Source: Rutstroemia sp. NJR-2017a BVV2 (Eukaryota; Ascomycota; Leotiomycetes; Helotiales; Rutstroemiaceae). Taken from it: a stretch of 64,000 nt of DNA. A program made the translations under genes and the position numbers. The stretch lies in contig NJPS01000043.1 in NCBI GenBank assembly GCA_002946415.1, forward strand, positions 496,001 to 560,000, read 5' to 3'. This document shows, piece by piece, positions 22,680 to 34,089 of this stretch. The notes under the pieces are model-generated. The model searched no databases and was not told where the DNA came from. It was given only the letters and a program-made list of their open reading frames with translations. Within the stretch, counting starts at the first letter, position 1. The number at the start of each line of letters is the position of its first letter.

Positions 22680-23095
22680 CACAGGGTGAGAGATATACGA
22701 GGCATATTGGCAAGTCCAGAACAGAAAACCGTCAGTAATTTTTCGTAGACATAATATTACTATCGCGGTTCTGCTGGGAGTTCAATAGAAGCCCCAATGT
22801 TGTGTAAATTCAAATTCAAATTCTATTAAGTAAACCTAGATAACAAAAGCAAAGACAATTAACTAACGTCTGCACTTGTTCCTTGAGAGATTGGACCTCT
22901 ACCAAACTGAAAAGTCCCGCAACACAGCTCAGGCAACCCAACGATCTTTGTACCAGTTCAATGTCTTGTATTTACTATCCACGCCTATTCGCAATCGAAT
23001 TCATCTCCGCAATCCGCTCTGCTGCTTCTCTACCCCTCAGCAGCCCACGTGAAATGCAGTTGCAATCTAACACGCGAACCCAATACTTAAGTAAT
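22680..23095. other. intergenic, nothing recognised
   Basis: The 3' flank of the hydrolase gene. A minus-strand stretch (about 23050-22975) ends SRGLLRGREAAERIAEMNSI and could be a downstream exon of the Ser/His-rich frame at 23096-23683. No splice pair convinced me. Confidence 0.3.
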
Positions 23096-23683
23096 TCAAT
23101 CCACGTCGTCGGCGTCGGAAATGCTTTTCTGCTCGCGAAGTCGGCCGTCTGGGCCGAGGCTAAGGTCTCCCCTAGCGTATAGAGCCAACAACACGTCGCG
23201 CGCGTAACCATTTGCAGGAGACTTGTCTAGACGATTGCTTCGAGTGTTGCTGTGGTGGTGACTATGACTGCTTTGACTGTTGCTGTGGTGGTGATCACGA
23301 TTGCTTTGACTGCTGCTGCTGCTGCTGCTGCTGTGATGGTGGCGAGAACTATCGTCCTTCTCACCCTTACTATCGTTGGCGTTTTTCTTCGGAGTAACTT
23401 CCTCCAGCCTCTTCTGTTTCTCTAGATATCTGGGCTTGGCAGCAGCTACGTTATTGGTAGTTCGAGTTCCATCTGAGTATGTACTTTTACTTGGAGGGGA
23501 ACATGGCCTTTTACCTCCACTTGAGTATGTCCTTCTACTTTCGACTGAGTATGTGGTATCGCTATCGCTACCATATCTATGACTGCTTGGCCCGCCTCTC
23601 GAGCGACGGGGAGTACTGTATCCACTGTCTGCGATTCTGTGATATGTTTTCTGACATGATGAAAAACGATATACGAATCGAAA
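23096..23683 (-). CDS. Ser/His-rich low-complexity open frame without in-frame ATG
   Basis: The minus strand is open for 195 codons (stops at 23684 and 23096). It encodes a disordered-looking protein: IADSGYSTPRRSRGGPSSHR, three TYS repeats, AKPRYLEKQKRLEEVTPKK, then HHH with a run of eight Ser (AGC tract at about 23308-23331), HHHSNSQSSHSHHH, and a more ordered GYARDVLLALYARGDLSLG end. No ATG lies in this frame. A well-placed ATG (23655-23657, ATCATGTCAG) begins a different frame that stops after 30 codons. A TATA-like ATTATAAATAG lies about 190 nt upstream (23845-23855). So the start may be in an unseen exon, or there is a frameshift. Function unknown. Confidence 0.35.
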   Translation of the reverse strand, partial: FRFVYRFSSCQKTYHRIADSGYSTPRRSRGGPSSHRYGSDSDTTYSVESRRTYSSGGKRPCSPPSKSTYSDGTRTTNNVAAAKPRYLEKQKRLEEVTPKKNANDSKGEKDDSSRHHHSSSSSSSSQSNRDHHHSNSQSSHSHHHSNTRSNRLDKSPANGYARDVLLALYARGDLSLGPDGRLREQKSISDADDVD

Positions 23684-24386
23684 TCAAGAATCAGCGACAG
23701 CGAAAACAACAAGCGATCTTATAAGTTGATAGAAAATACGACAAACAGTGTGAAGAAGGGTTTCACAGGAGGCAGTTCGTAAGCAGTAAGTGAAGTGTTT
23801 GGTTTAGAATGTCTGCTTCTGCATAGAATAAGAATTCCCCAGATCTATTTATAATGCCGGAAGACATCTCAATCCATCATAAATCCAACTTCATAACTCT
23901 AGGCATTCAGTAAAAGTTCCAGTAATTCCAGGCAACATAGCCCTCGCTATAGCCACAGGGGCCTACTATATCTTGCTCGGTGGGCAATCATATATACTTA
24001 ATCACGTGACATATCTCCACCCGGCAGCAGGGCCAGATTCTCGAGACCTTGAGGTCGAGGGTATATATTCTCAAACATCAGAGTTGACGCACCGAGTTAT
24101 GTTGCTTTCTAGAAACCTGGGCCGCAACGAGTTCGTTTTTAATAAACTCGCTGCACAGCACAAGCAAATAGTCATGTGATAGAGCTGTGGTAAGTATGGT
24201 CTATGATCAAAGGGGGGCCGTAGGGGATAACTGCGCTTAATCGATGATTTTTGGCGCGATATAACAATTCTAAGGTTATTCTAGGTCGATCTGATGACGA
24301 GACTACCTAACAGCACCGTGTGCTCCCTAATGTGCCCGAATGCCATGACTCAGATTAAAAATCTGGCAATCGTTCAAAGGCATTCA
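23684..24386. other. intergenic
   Basis: Contains the TATA-like box described for the Ser/His-rich frame (23845-23855), and the 3' flank of the TLDc gene. No gene was seen. Confidence 0.4.
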
Positions 24387-26036
24387 TCATTCTTCATAAG
24401 GATATTCGCTCCAAATTGCGATCTCTTTAATTTCAAACTCCACAGTCCAGTCTCCTCTGAACCGATTCGCCTCGTAACTACCCGTCATTTGATCCCCATT
24501 CGATACTTGATGTTTGACCTCTCCTCTGGAGAATTGATCCTTCAACACCATGACTACTCCGCCTCCTTCTCCAAAGGTGATGCTCTCCTCATCAAACTTC
24601 CAGCCTGCCCTGCCTACGACTCCCATGAACATGTCATGAACTGGTCCCAGTTGGAATAATGTACATCTTTGCTGTACTTCGATATTCTCAGTCAAGTTTT
24701 CCTGAATGCTGGATCCGTCGAGTTTAGGTTTATAGCTGTAAAGACCGAAAGTGACAGCTTCTCCATTTGATCCTGTACCCGATAGTATCATGATAGCCTC
24801 ATCCGGCACCGATTCTAGAGCACTTATAAATGCAGATGATGTGGGCATATTTGCGCGGGTGAAGTGATGAAAGCATTCCAAATCTGCGAAATAGACGCAG
24901 CCGGCAAGGAAGGTATAAAGTTGGCTTGCAAGAGGAATCGTGAGGACTTTTGGTGGGCCAATGAATATATTAGAGCCACTATCAACGTCAATAAATCTCT
25001 CTTTGCCAAGAAAGCTACGGGATAGTAGTCTATAGAGCGAATCGAAGAGATGCGGCGCAGTTATTTTCATCCCGCGCTCAAACATTGGCCAAGTGATGAG
25101 ATCTTTGCTAGAACCCTGTAAAAATCCAGCACGTATGGACGAAGCAGCGCCGCTGAATTCAGATAGGGCCGGCAGAAGCTCCAGAGTTGAGTATTGCAGA
25201 TATAGCAAAACCTTCACGAGCTCCTCGAAGCGCTCTGCGGGGATTGCAAGGGAAGAAAATGGCGGTATCTCATTCTCCTTCACTAGTTGCTTAGCTATAG
25301 TACTAGATTTAAACTTTTCCCAATCAACGGGAGCCATTATAGGATCATGGATGTATTGTGTGGCGTGAAGAACATCGATAAGATGCTCGATTATTGCATC
25401 CTCAGGATCATCCTGATGTCGAGAGGAGCTATCTAGTGACCTTGCCTTCATGGGAGGCGTGCTGCGAGACTCTGTATCATGCTGTACTTTCTTTTCATAA
25501 GGTGAGGAAAGGCTTTGGAATATTCGTTTTAAGTGAGGAGTCCTACTGCGCGGGGGGACAGTATCGTGTTCCTGCCAACCTGGTTCATCCCGACCCCAAG
25601 CGTGTAGTTCCCGATCCCTAAAATTGGTGCGACCAGGAATGACGTGTAGAAGCCCTAGTGTGAGACGGTTGCGGTCGAGACCAGCTAACCGAAGATTGGG
25701 GTCGTATTGATGAAGAGGCAACGGTAGAGTGCCGAAGTATGCGACAATAGCATAGATAATTTTGCCGGCCCGAACACTTTCGGGAGATTCAGGAAGAGAG
25801 CCTTTGCTCGTTAAAAGGGATATGAAGGCCGGTTCCGTTAATAAGGGATTTCCATCCTCGCGGTGTGTAGAAGCAGAGTCGAAGGTTTTTTGAAATACTT
25901 CTTTTTCATCATCCCAGAAAGATACATAGCGATAAACGCGTTCCATAATGGGCTGTTTCCTCATCTCACCCTCCGCGATCCAACGATCCAAGTCTGGCCA
26001 CTTGCCGTCCCAGCTTTTTGGAAAGATCCGTGACAT
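24387..26036 (-). CDS. TLDc-domain protein (RTC5-like)
   Basis: A single-exon gene of 549 aa. The C-terminal third carries a TLDc-like pattern: DEAIMILSGTGSNGEAVTFG, CTLFQLGPVHDMF, WKFDEESITFGEGGGVVMVL, then NRFRGDWTVEFEIKEIAIW. The N-terminal part (FWDDEKEVF, LLTEPAFISLL, IIYAIVAYFGTLPLP) fits the fungal restriction-of-telomere-capping protein 5 architecture. TLDc proteins are linked to V-ATPase regulation and oxidative-stress tolerance; the yeast RTC5 relative is reported to act on V-ATPase. No membrane segment or signal peptide is seen. The start MSRIFPKSW lies just upstream of a conserved-looking region, and I saw no better one. Confidence 0.72.
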   Translation of the reverse strand: MSRIFPKSWDGKWPDLDRWIAEGEMRKQPIMERVYRYVSFWDDEKEVFQKTFDSASTHREDGNPLLTEPAFISLLTSKGSLPESPESVRAGKIIYAIVAYFGTLPLPLHQYDPNLRLAGLDRNRLTLGLLHVIPGRTNFRDRELHAWGRDEPGWQEHDTVPPRSRTPHLKRIFQSLSSPYEKKVQHDTESRSTPPMKARSLDSSSRHQDDPEDAIIEHLIDVLHATQYIHDPIMAPVDWEKFKSSTIAKQLVKENEIPPFSSLAIPAERFEELVKVLLYLQYSTLELLPALSEFSGAASSIRAGFLQGSSKDLITWPMFERGMKITAPHLFDSLYRLLSRSFLGKERFIDVDSGSNIFIGPPKVLTIPLASQLYTFLAGCVYFADLECFHHFTRANMPTSSAFISALESVPDEAIMILSGTGSNGEAVTFGLYSYKPKLDGSSIQENLTENIEVQQRCTLFQLGPVHDMFMGVVGRAGWKFDEESITFGEGGGVVMVLKDQFSRGEVKHQVSNGDQMTGSYEANRFRGDWTVEFEIKEIAIWSEYPYEE

Positions 26037-27178
26037 AGTGGGGTTTTAACTGTGGTAAACGCGACTCAGAGTTTCGTAGAATCAATGTCTTGTTGCGGGT
26101 AATAGGTATCTGTCGATGATGTAGTACTTCACGGCGAAGTATTCTATCTTCTTTCGCGCGGTGTTAGAATTTGTGGGGTTCTTGAAGCATCAATTGGGAA
26201 ATGTGGGGAAGAAAGAACGAAGGCACAAGCACTACGCAAAGTGAAAGCTGGAGCTAAAGAGAGAAGATATTTACTGCGAAACATCAGTGAACTAGAATAA
26301 AAGATAAGTGTCTTGGCGTGATTCACCTAGGTTACATCGAAGTCAGGTACCGCAGGGCGCAGAATCATATACGAGAAGCAACTGTTGGAAACAACTGTTG
26401 GAAGGATGTACTGTATGCATGTAAGCACGACTCTATTCTCAACGTCTGTGCCACCATCGCCAGCTTTAAATAGAGTCAACAAGAGCTCTTGTCGAATCAT
26501 AGTGACAACTGCACACACAACAAGATGAAGCCTCCGCAAATCCTCTCATCCATTCCCACCGAGATTGGCATTATTGCGGATTTAGGCCGATGAAGCATCA
26601 ACGTTACAATGTTTGCAGAGAATCTCATCACGCAGACCGTGGTCTTTCCCACTCCTAATTTCGAATGCTTATGAAGAACGCACTGAAGAATGGCTTGCGC
26701 CTCTAACAAAGGATGACAGTGTGAAATGAAAAGTAGATCAACAGCGACAGAGCATCATCACCTCGATAGAAAGGAACACGGCAAGGCAAGCGCAGTCTCA
26801 AAGTGCGGAGCTGATCCGGATTGATACGAACATAATGAAATTCGACACATGACGCTCGCTGGAGGCAGTGGAGTGTACCACGCGACTCCAAGAATCCTTA
26901 GATCAATCGACGCTCTTCGCAATGTCCAGTACTTTTCCATGCAGAGGTGTCTGCAGGGATGGCAAATGCTACGTGACAAACGACCAGAGAGCTGATGTCA
27001 ATCTGAAGCCAGAGAGTATGAGAGGATTTTGGAGAGGATGGAAATATCCATAAGAACCGTCTCTGGGCCGGCCCTTAGTGACATTCATCCGATCATAAAT
27101 CTCCTTCGAGCTTCATCTCCCTCACACACCAGCCTCGCTTTACACCCATTTCTCGTATAGACTCATTCCGCATTCACG
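26037..27178. other. intergenic, no gene supported
   Basis: 1.1 kb between divergent genes. Several 60-70-codon frames occur on both strands without motifs. CT-rich leader sequence precedes the ATG at 27179. Confidence 0.5.
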
Positions 27179-27781
27179 ATGAAGTTCTCCAATCTCTTCT
27201 CCTTATTCTTGGCTTCACTTGCCATTGCAAGCCCCATCGCCTACCCAGAAGCCGAAGCTGCCGAAACCACTGAGCATAATGTCCGCGCGACAACTACGTA
27301 CGACGATACCTGGGAGTACAAACAAGCCATTGCTGCTCACCCCGGGCTGACCAAGGACACCTGGTACTATTTCACACTGGAATGGCCCATCGGCAGCCTC
27401 ATCGGAGACGGAGACCAGGAATCCGAACCCGAGAAAGCCGCACTCCGCAAAAAGCTTGGCTTCGACCACGTCGGCATCGTCGTCGGGCAAATCACCGAGA
27501 AAGCCTTCGGCACAGCCAAGTTTCCGAAGACGAAGCGCGACTTCTTGGCCAAGGTTTACCACATGACCGCGGACACCAAAGATAACACGGCAATGACACC
27601 TCGCAATTATAACGATCATTATGAGAACCAGGTTCTCAAGTGGGGTGCTATAACTTCTAGTAAGAAGGCAGACAAAGCTGCGAAAACTGCAAAGGGCTAT
27701 ATCAATGCGGGGCACCAAAAATTCAGTGTCGACAACAACAACTGCAACACCTTTATGACGACTGTCAAGGCGGATCTTTAG
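27179..27781 (+). CDS. secreted protein with NlpC/P60-LRAT-like motifs
   Basis: An intronless 200-aa protein. MKFSNLFSLFLASLAIASP is a signal peptide, and the acidic segment after it may be a propeptide. The mature part has FDHVGIVVGQ (residues about 99-108) and, 80 residues later, NNNCNTFMTTV. The order His-in-H-x-G-I-x-V-G followed by N-C-x-x-F recalls the permuted papain-like fold of LRAT/NlpC-P60 relatives, where His and Cys form the catalytic pair. That match is by eye and is a hypothesis. Only one Cys is present in the mature chain, so it is not a disulphide-rich effector. No neighbour suggests a substrate, although the next gene is also a secreted enzyme. Confidence 0.75.
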   Translation: MKFSNLFSLFLASLAIASPIAYPEAEAAETTEHNVRATTTYDDTWEYKQAIAAHPGLTKDTWYYFTLEWPIGSLIGDGDQESEPEKAALRKKLGFDHVGIVVGQITEKAFGTAKFPKTKRDFLAKVYHMTADTKDNTAMTPRNYNDHYENQVLKWGAITSSKKADKAAKTAKGYINAGHQKFSVDNNNCNTFMTTVKADL

Positions 27782-28287
27782 GCACTTGCTCTGCAGTGGT
27801 GAGAAAATTGCCCTGTATGCAAGGTAATGTGTCTAGTTCTGGGTATAATCAGTGACAAAATCCTTTCGATGTTGCCTTTCCGGTCAATTTCCTTGTTTTG
27901 TTTTGGTGCGGGGCGGCAGGTTGATTTGAATTTTATGCATGGTTGTGGTTTACTTGCGGGTCGCATCTTTTCTAGGCTGTATGGGTTTTGCATATCTTTA
28001 ACATAGCATTTAATGATTTTCTTGTATTATTTAGTACTTACGATATCCACAATACAATTCCAGAAACTTTTCTGTCTGCTTGCTATCATCTCACTTGTGA
28101 TTGGTTAGTGGTGTGCATGATTCCTGGAGATCTGTAGTGATTCATATTGTTTTCATTTGACAATGCTTGAGTTTGTGAAGAACATGCATCAATAGTGTAA
28201 AGAATAGCTATATATGATTATGGTTCCATACTATCACATAGCAGTACCTCCTCGAAACTTTTCGGGGCTTCGTGATGAAGACCTCCT

Positions 28288-31222
28288 TTATCTCAACGTT
28301 GCACTCAGCGGTAGGTTCCTGCTTGAACTTCCAACGTACACCGTCTTGGGATAAGGACTGATGACCCAATTCTGCGTTACTGGATCCCAGTTGCTGATAT
28401 CACGTCTTGTAATTTCGTATTCAAAGGTATCCGACTCGCGAGGATCGAGCTCTAATTCATCGAATGCTCTCAGCACCACTTTGGGGTCTGTAGGGCCGCC
28501 GAGAGAGATGTACTAGAATTCAGTTAGGATTGAAAGTTTATATGGCGGAGAGATACTTACAAGCTGAGGGATTTCAGTCCCGAACTCTTTACCAGTGTTC
28601 GTGATCGTGGCAGTAACCGTATAGACTACATCATACAAGCCTGGATTTCCACCCGGCGCACCTCCAGCAGGCAACAATGGTTGGGGCGTGCTATCCTTTG
28701 AATGAGGAGGTACTTGCTCGCTTTGGTTTGTAACCAATGGTCCATCAAGATAAGGATAGACATAAAGAGGAACTTTGTGGAAGCCCGGTGGGAACTGCGC
28801 GCTTGATGCATTGTAGTCGATCTTTCCAAAGGTTGGAGCAGACGACGTGTACCCTTTCGTTGGCGTATATGAGCCGGCGTATTCTCTCCTGACTCTAAGG
28901 TTCGAATAAGAGAAAGTGGTGTATGAAAGACCAAATCCAAACTCGTAAGATGGTGTGATGTTGGCGGCATCGAAGTGTCGATAGTCGATGAAAACACCTT
29001 CTTTAAAGTTCAACTGGGGATTTTGTGAAGATGTTGTGTAAACCACATCAGTTCCATAGTCCTCACGGGATTTGCCCCACGTGAATACTGACTTCGCCTG
29101 CGGGTTGACCTCGCCATATAAAACGTCTGTGATCGAGTTTCCAGATTCTTGGCCTGGAAGACCAGCCCAGAGAATCGCAGTGATATTGGGATGGTTCTTG
29201 TAGGCTTCAATAATGACTGGGCCAATTGTATGAAGGACTACAATTGTGTTCTTGTTAATAGATGCAACATAGTTGATCAGAGCATCACCGCCTCCCCACA
29301 GGGTGAGATTGTTCCTGTCTCCTGAGTTCCCATCAACAGTGATATAAGCTTCACCACCATTAGCGTTAGCGAAAACAATCGCCGCTGAAGCGCCTTTGGC
29401 GGCGGCAGCAACTGCGGCAAAGTCGTAGTTGTTGCTGACGTTCCTAACCCTGGTGTCATCTTTGGCTGCTTGAGCTTTCAATGCCGTAACTGGAGATATC
29501 AAGTACGGGAAGTTTGCAGTCCCTGAGCCCCAACCCTAGAAAAGTTAGATAGACTCAAAATAACTTTGGCAAGGTTACTTACCATTGCAAGTGTTCCCGT
29601 GTTACAGCCCCGATCATCACAAGCATTAGGACCAGCAGGGTTATCATGGGCATCCTCTCCAATAATAGCAATGCTCTTCGGACCATCGAGCGGTAAAGCA
29701 CCTTTCGTATTCTTTAGAAGTACAGTTGACTTTGCTCCGATCTCGCGTATGAGTGATGCGTGGTGATCCTGAACATTAACATGTTGGTTGATTTGAGTGA
29801 AATCTTCGGGTCCTTGGGGATGCTGGTATCCATATGTGCTGAGGTTCCAGGAATTGAAATTAACGGGGACCTTCGCGGTATCTCTGCCAACTTTGTAATA
29901 CGCGGCCATAATCCGGACGACCATATCATCTAGACGCCATTGAGGGATCGTTCCATTGAGCACAGCATTCGTGAGATTTGTTCCCCAGTATGTATTACCG
30001 GATGCCAAGCCTTGATCTCCGGCCATCGTCATACTACGTGATGGTGTTAGTCTTCGTCACCGGCTTCAAATATGTGAATGCTACAATGAATAGGGTTGTT
30101 AAACCCATCTGAAGTGTCTATAGCGATAGGGAGAATGCTGAGAAAGCGATCACTTACTCTAATCCTGCCAATGCACTTGCCACGCCGGTATGTTGTGCCC
30201 ACCAATCACTCACAACTATAATCAATCAGCGAATGGTCGTGTTAAAGAAGTAAACAACCATACCAAAACCTTGGAAATCCAACTCGTTCTTGAGCAAATA
30301 ATTCAGAGTCCAGCTGTTCTGTGATCCATAGCTGTTGTTGATACGGTTGTACGAACACATGACTGAACCAGCACCGGCTCGAACAGCATCAGCAAATGGC
30401 CTGCGTAAAATTAGCTTTTGTTGTGGTAAGTTTGAAATTTTACTGACCATAAGTAGAGTTCATGCATTGTTTTGTCATCGATGTTCGCGGAATATGCGGC
30501 AGTGGGACCATTTGGCTCTCGGGCATGCTCTTGCTCATTTCCGATGTAATGTTTTGCGCATGCAATAACACCCGAACTCTGGATCCCCTTGATCGTTTCA
30601 GCCATTCCCACACCAGTTAGAACCGGGTCGGGACTGAATCCTTCCCAATTGCGACCTCCTTCTGGAGCTCTGCCGATTGGACCTATGATATGTTAGCTTC
30701 ATACAGCCGATGTGCGATTAGAATTCACTTACCTGCAACAGGGCCGAGTTGTACATCTATCCCTTTGCCACGATGTTCTGCTCCCATTGCCACACCACGA
30801 GCCTTCATTAGAGAGGTACTCCATGTTGCAGCTGCGTTCATTCCAGACGGAAAGGCGGAACTGTAATCGGCTATATCATTTTAACTGACAACTCACGGTA
30901 ATATGGACTGGAAAGACTTACCAAATCGAACACCAAGGGGAGAGTCCTGGAGACACAGTCCCGGGAAATTGATTCTTGGAATTGAGCCAGTATTACCAAC
31001 ACATGACTCGCCCTTCCATCCCACACCAGTTGTCAAATTGACCTTCTCGAGCACCGTGAGCTTACTAACAAACGTTTTCGCCTTCGCGTAGGCATCTGCC
31101 CACTCTCCTTTACCATTCATCCACGGGGATGGATAGCTGGGCGGAGAGAAGTCTCCATCGTTCTGAGCATTGGCTGAGGCTGCCAAAGCCGTAAGCAAGA
31201 CAATTGGTGTGATAGACCACAT
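28288..31222 (-). CDS. secreted GH3 beta-glucosidase
   Basis: Eight exons (31222-30922, 30870-30733, 30682-30448, 30400-30264, 30215-30158, 30033-29583, 29535-28561, 28512-28288) encode 839 aa. [19 protein letters not shown] is a signal peptide. The GH3 N-domain is seen in [63 protein letters not shown] and [11 protein letters not shown], where Asp about 274 is the nucleophile. The C-domain follows ([42 protein letters not shown]), then [12 protein letters not shown] and a fibronectin III-like end. The enzyme removes glucose from cello-oligosaccharides or other beta-glucosides outside the cell. I chose the start at the signal peptide over an in-frame ATG 31 codons upstream. All phases check, and no lesion was seen. 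Confidence 0.95.
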
Positions 31223-32161
31223 CTTGAATGCCAATTGTTCGACTTTCTGAGGAAGAAGAGAATGAAGAGGAAGGAAAAGCGGAAATCGCGGGGTATTAAT
31301 GCTGGGGAAATCCACGTGTTAGAGTACTGAGTGGCAGTGAATTTTTCTACGCTACTCACAACAGCTGAGAGGTTATGCATGCTTGCAATATTGCACGGCA
31401 TCGTGCATAATGCTCAAATTGCCTAGGCCAGCTCCATGCAGAGCACCGGGTGTTGGAAGGTAGGGATCTAGAGCTTTCCCCGGATTTTGAACCAAGAGAA
31501 TTCTCCTAAGATCTCCGTTTCCGCCGCTCCTTTGCTGTATATGCTAGGTCTAGTAGAAAAACGGCTAGGATTCGGCCTTGTTTCCATCCAGCTGGGATCG
31601 ACCACTGGACAAGGCGCACCGAGTGTGCGCCAGCGAGGTACGAACTTGCATGATAATCGGACCGACCATATGACCGAGGGAAATGAGATGAGAATTAGCT
31701 TCTCGTGATGTGATTCTTCCGGAGAACTACCCCAGTTTCCCCTCATTTGGCTGGTGTCAAATGGTCATTTGTACATCCATGCAGGTAGGGCATGTCTGCA
31801 GTTGACGGCCGGTATGTGGTTGGCCAATTCATCGCGTCGACTATCGGATGATATTAATCCGTGCTACAATGTTACCGTAGCAGGTACAACCTCGGAGGGT
31901 GGAAAATGTTACATGAAGTTGTGACTACGGTAGGCCGGCTAATGTTGGAGGTCGTTGACTTTAGCCTGTGCTAGGCCAAAGCAATACTAGCGGGTCTTGG
32001 CTAAGCCTAACCGTGAATCGTACGGCGGAGCTCGGAGGAGAATCCCGATTTCAAACCAACCTGCCCGAATTACTTGGCTCATGGTACAAATATGAAAACG
32101 CGTTTGCGAAAGTACTCATTCATTGGTATGTATCTTTGAATACATGAATTCGACACATCTC
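31223..32161. other. intergenic, upstream of the GH3 gene
   Basis: About 0.9 kb. I see no gene in it. It probably holds the promoter of the minus-strand GH3 gene and the 3' end of the SDR-like gene. Confidence 0.5.
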
Positions 32162-33216
32162 CTAGCTATCTTCTTCTACTCCTGTTACGCGCCTGAATTC
32201 AGAATCTGTGTGTCTCCATACTTCTTCCACCATCCCAACTCTTCTCAATTCAGCTAAAAGTTCCATCGCCGCCGGGGAAGCGCTCTCACAATCACTTCCT
32301 ACAGAGTATACACTGCTCCCTATCTCGCCAGTAGTTCCCGTCGCGATTTCGAGTCTACCGGGCAGCTCGACGCCAGCTTCCTGACCGCTCTGCGTCGGGA
32401 ACATCGCACTTGTAGCCAAGAACAAGTGTCTCTGTCCACTCTCTTCAATTGATACAAATGTATCAATAGCTGCGGTCGGAGGGCCCCCAATGTTTCTATA
32501 AAGAGCGGTCGGCACAGTTCCTGGGTAATCATGCACGAAGCTAACACCTGGTGCTGTTTTTGCCACGGCTTCGAGACCGAGAGTGATTAGTGTTGTAAGA
32601 TGCCCTCGAAGCTTCTCACGAGGTACATGAAGTGCGGGGAAGTCTGTTGCGTCGAGTAGACCCTCCTTGCTACCACCTCCGACAGTTACGACTCGACGAA
32701 GTGATGTGGCTTGCTCAAGGAGCGGGAGCAGATTGACTATGAACCGCAGACGAGAATAGTAATTCAGTGCGGCGAGGAGGTGGATGTTCTCGGATGTGAC
32801 TAGAGTGCCAGTCAGATGAATCTCCTGAATTTCATGGATAGCTGATTCGGCAGATGCCTCCTACCACTGCGGTCCATGCTCATCACACCCTGACTAAGGA
32901 AGAGGATATTCAAGAACTTCTCTTTTGTCTTGATCTCCTCACAGACCTCATCCACTACTTTAATCAAGCTTACATCGGCTCTCCGAAAGATGTACTCGCC
33001 CTCCGAATTGAGCGCCTTGCACTCAGTTATGATGCGGTCTGCAGCATCTTGCGAACGGCCGATGAAGTAGGCGCGAGGTTGTTTTGAGTACTTTGCAAAC
33101 TTCTTGAGAGTTGCTTCTCCGATACCACTTGTGGCTCCTACAAAGAGGGCAACCAACGGAGTGAGGGTGGAAAAGATAAGAGAGTTGGACGATTCTACAT
33201 CGGAAAGAGAAACCAT
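32162..33216 (-). CDS. SDR-like NAD(P)-binding protein lacking the catalytic YxxxK
   Basis: Exons 33216-32865 and 32799-32162, with a 65-nt intron (GTAGGA...CTGAC...CTCTAG), encode 329 aa. The Rossmann motif ALFVGATSGIGEATLKKFAK is intact, followed by YFIGRSQDAADRII, an ADVSL acidic turn, LFLSQG (in place of NNAG) and RRVVTVGGGSKEG. Where classical SDRs have Y-x-x-x-K the protein reads VPREKLRGHLTTLI, so the usual acid/base is absent. Fungal relatives of this shape occur near secondary-metabolite genes, but none are evident here. The splice restores MDRSVTSENIHLLAALNYYS exactly. I chose MVSLSDV because it begins the conserved part; the frame is open for 60 more codons upstream. Confidence 0.82.
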
Positions 33217-34089
33217 CTTGATCGCTGACAATTGATACCGTGGGTAAAACTTACTGCTCTTTATAGAGCCTTCCACGTTTGATGAGATGACTAATTGAAG
33301 CTCTTTCAGATCAAAATTATAAATGGTAAGCGGTAAGGCGCGCATCGAAACACCGACACAAACTCCGTCTCCGTGTTGATCGGTAAGCTGACCCACAATC
33401 TTTCCTCGACGTACTATTTCGGATGAGGCTGTCTGGATTATCCGTTCTGCGTAAAAGGAAAGATGTTTCCAATGCTTGTCTACTTAGGTGACTCCACACC
33501 AATGGACCAATCCCACCCAGGCCTTTCCCAGGTGTTCCGCGAAGATCTTCACAAGGTAATTGGGGCCGACATGCCGCACGATAAGTCTCTCTCTCCCTGT
33601 GATGTGCAGAAAGCGAAACCACACGACGATACCCAATATCCATGATTAGACGAGCCGCACGCCTGTGGTTGTCCAGCACGATATGGCAGCGTTAGTGATT
33701 GAAGGTGCTAGCAGGTAGGGAGGTCGAAGAAGGCTGGCTGGAAATAAAATTTCACACTGTTGGAGCTCACACTGGACTGCGGCATATTATTCCAAGCCAA
33801 AGCCTACTTATTTATTACATATCACATGGGTGTAATTCACATTGAGGGAGACAGTCATACTTAATATCAACGCCATATGTTTAATAACCAAACTAAAAAC
33901 TAGAGACAGCGGGGGTATTTATATTGAAAAAATGAATCAAAATCTTTCAGCAACTCAATTTCCCTATCCAAAAACCCATTCCAGCATACCATCCCCGCGC
34001 GGTAAATCCTCCCTGCACATGACACCATCTAGCAGGTTCGAATACTCCGAAACCAGACGATACTACGAAAGAGCATTTCCTTAATCTCG
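33217..34089. other. intergenic, nothing recognised
   Basis: Short frames on both strands at 33317-33679 and 33463-33645 lack motifs. No RNA gene was recognised. Confidence 0.45.

Noticed and set aside
23212..23397. Plus-strand Cys-rich frame (CFDCCCGGDHDC-type) as a possible small cysteine-rich protein
   Set aside because: It is the reverse of the AGC/CAC repeats in the minus-strand Ser/His-rich frame; no signal peptide.
33317..33679. Arg-rich minus-strand frame
   Set aside because: No recognised domain, unlikely codon use, overlapping alternatives on both strands.
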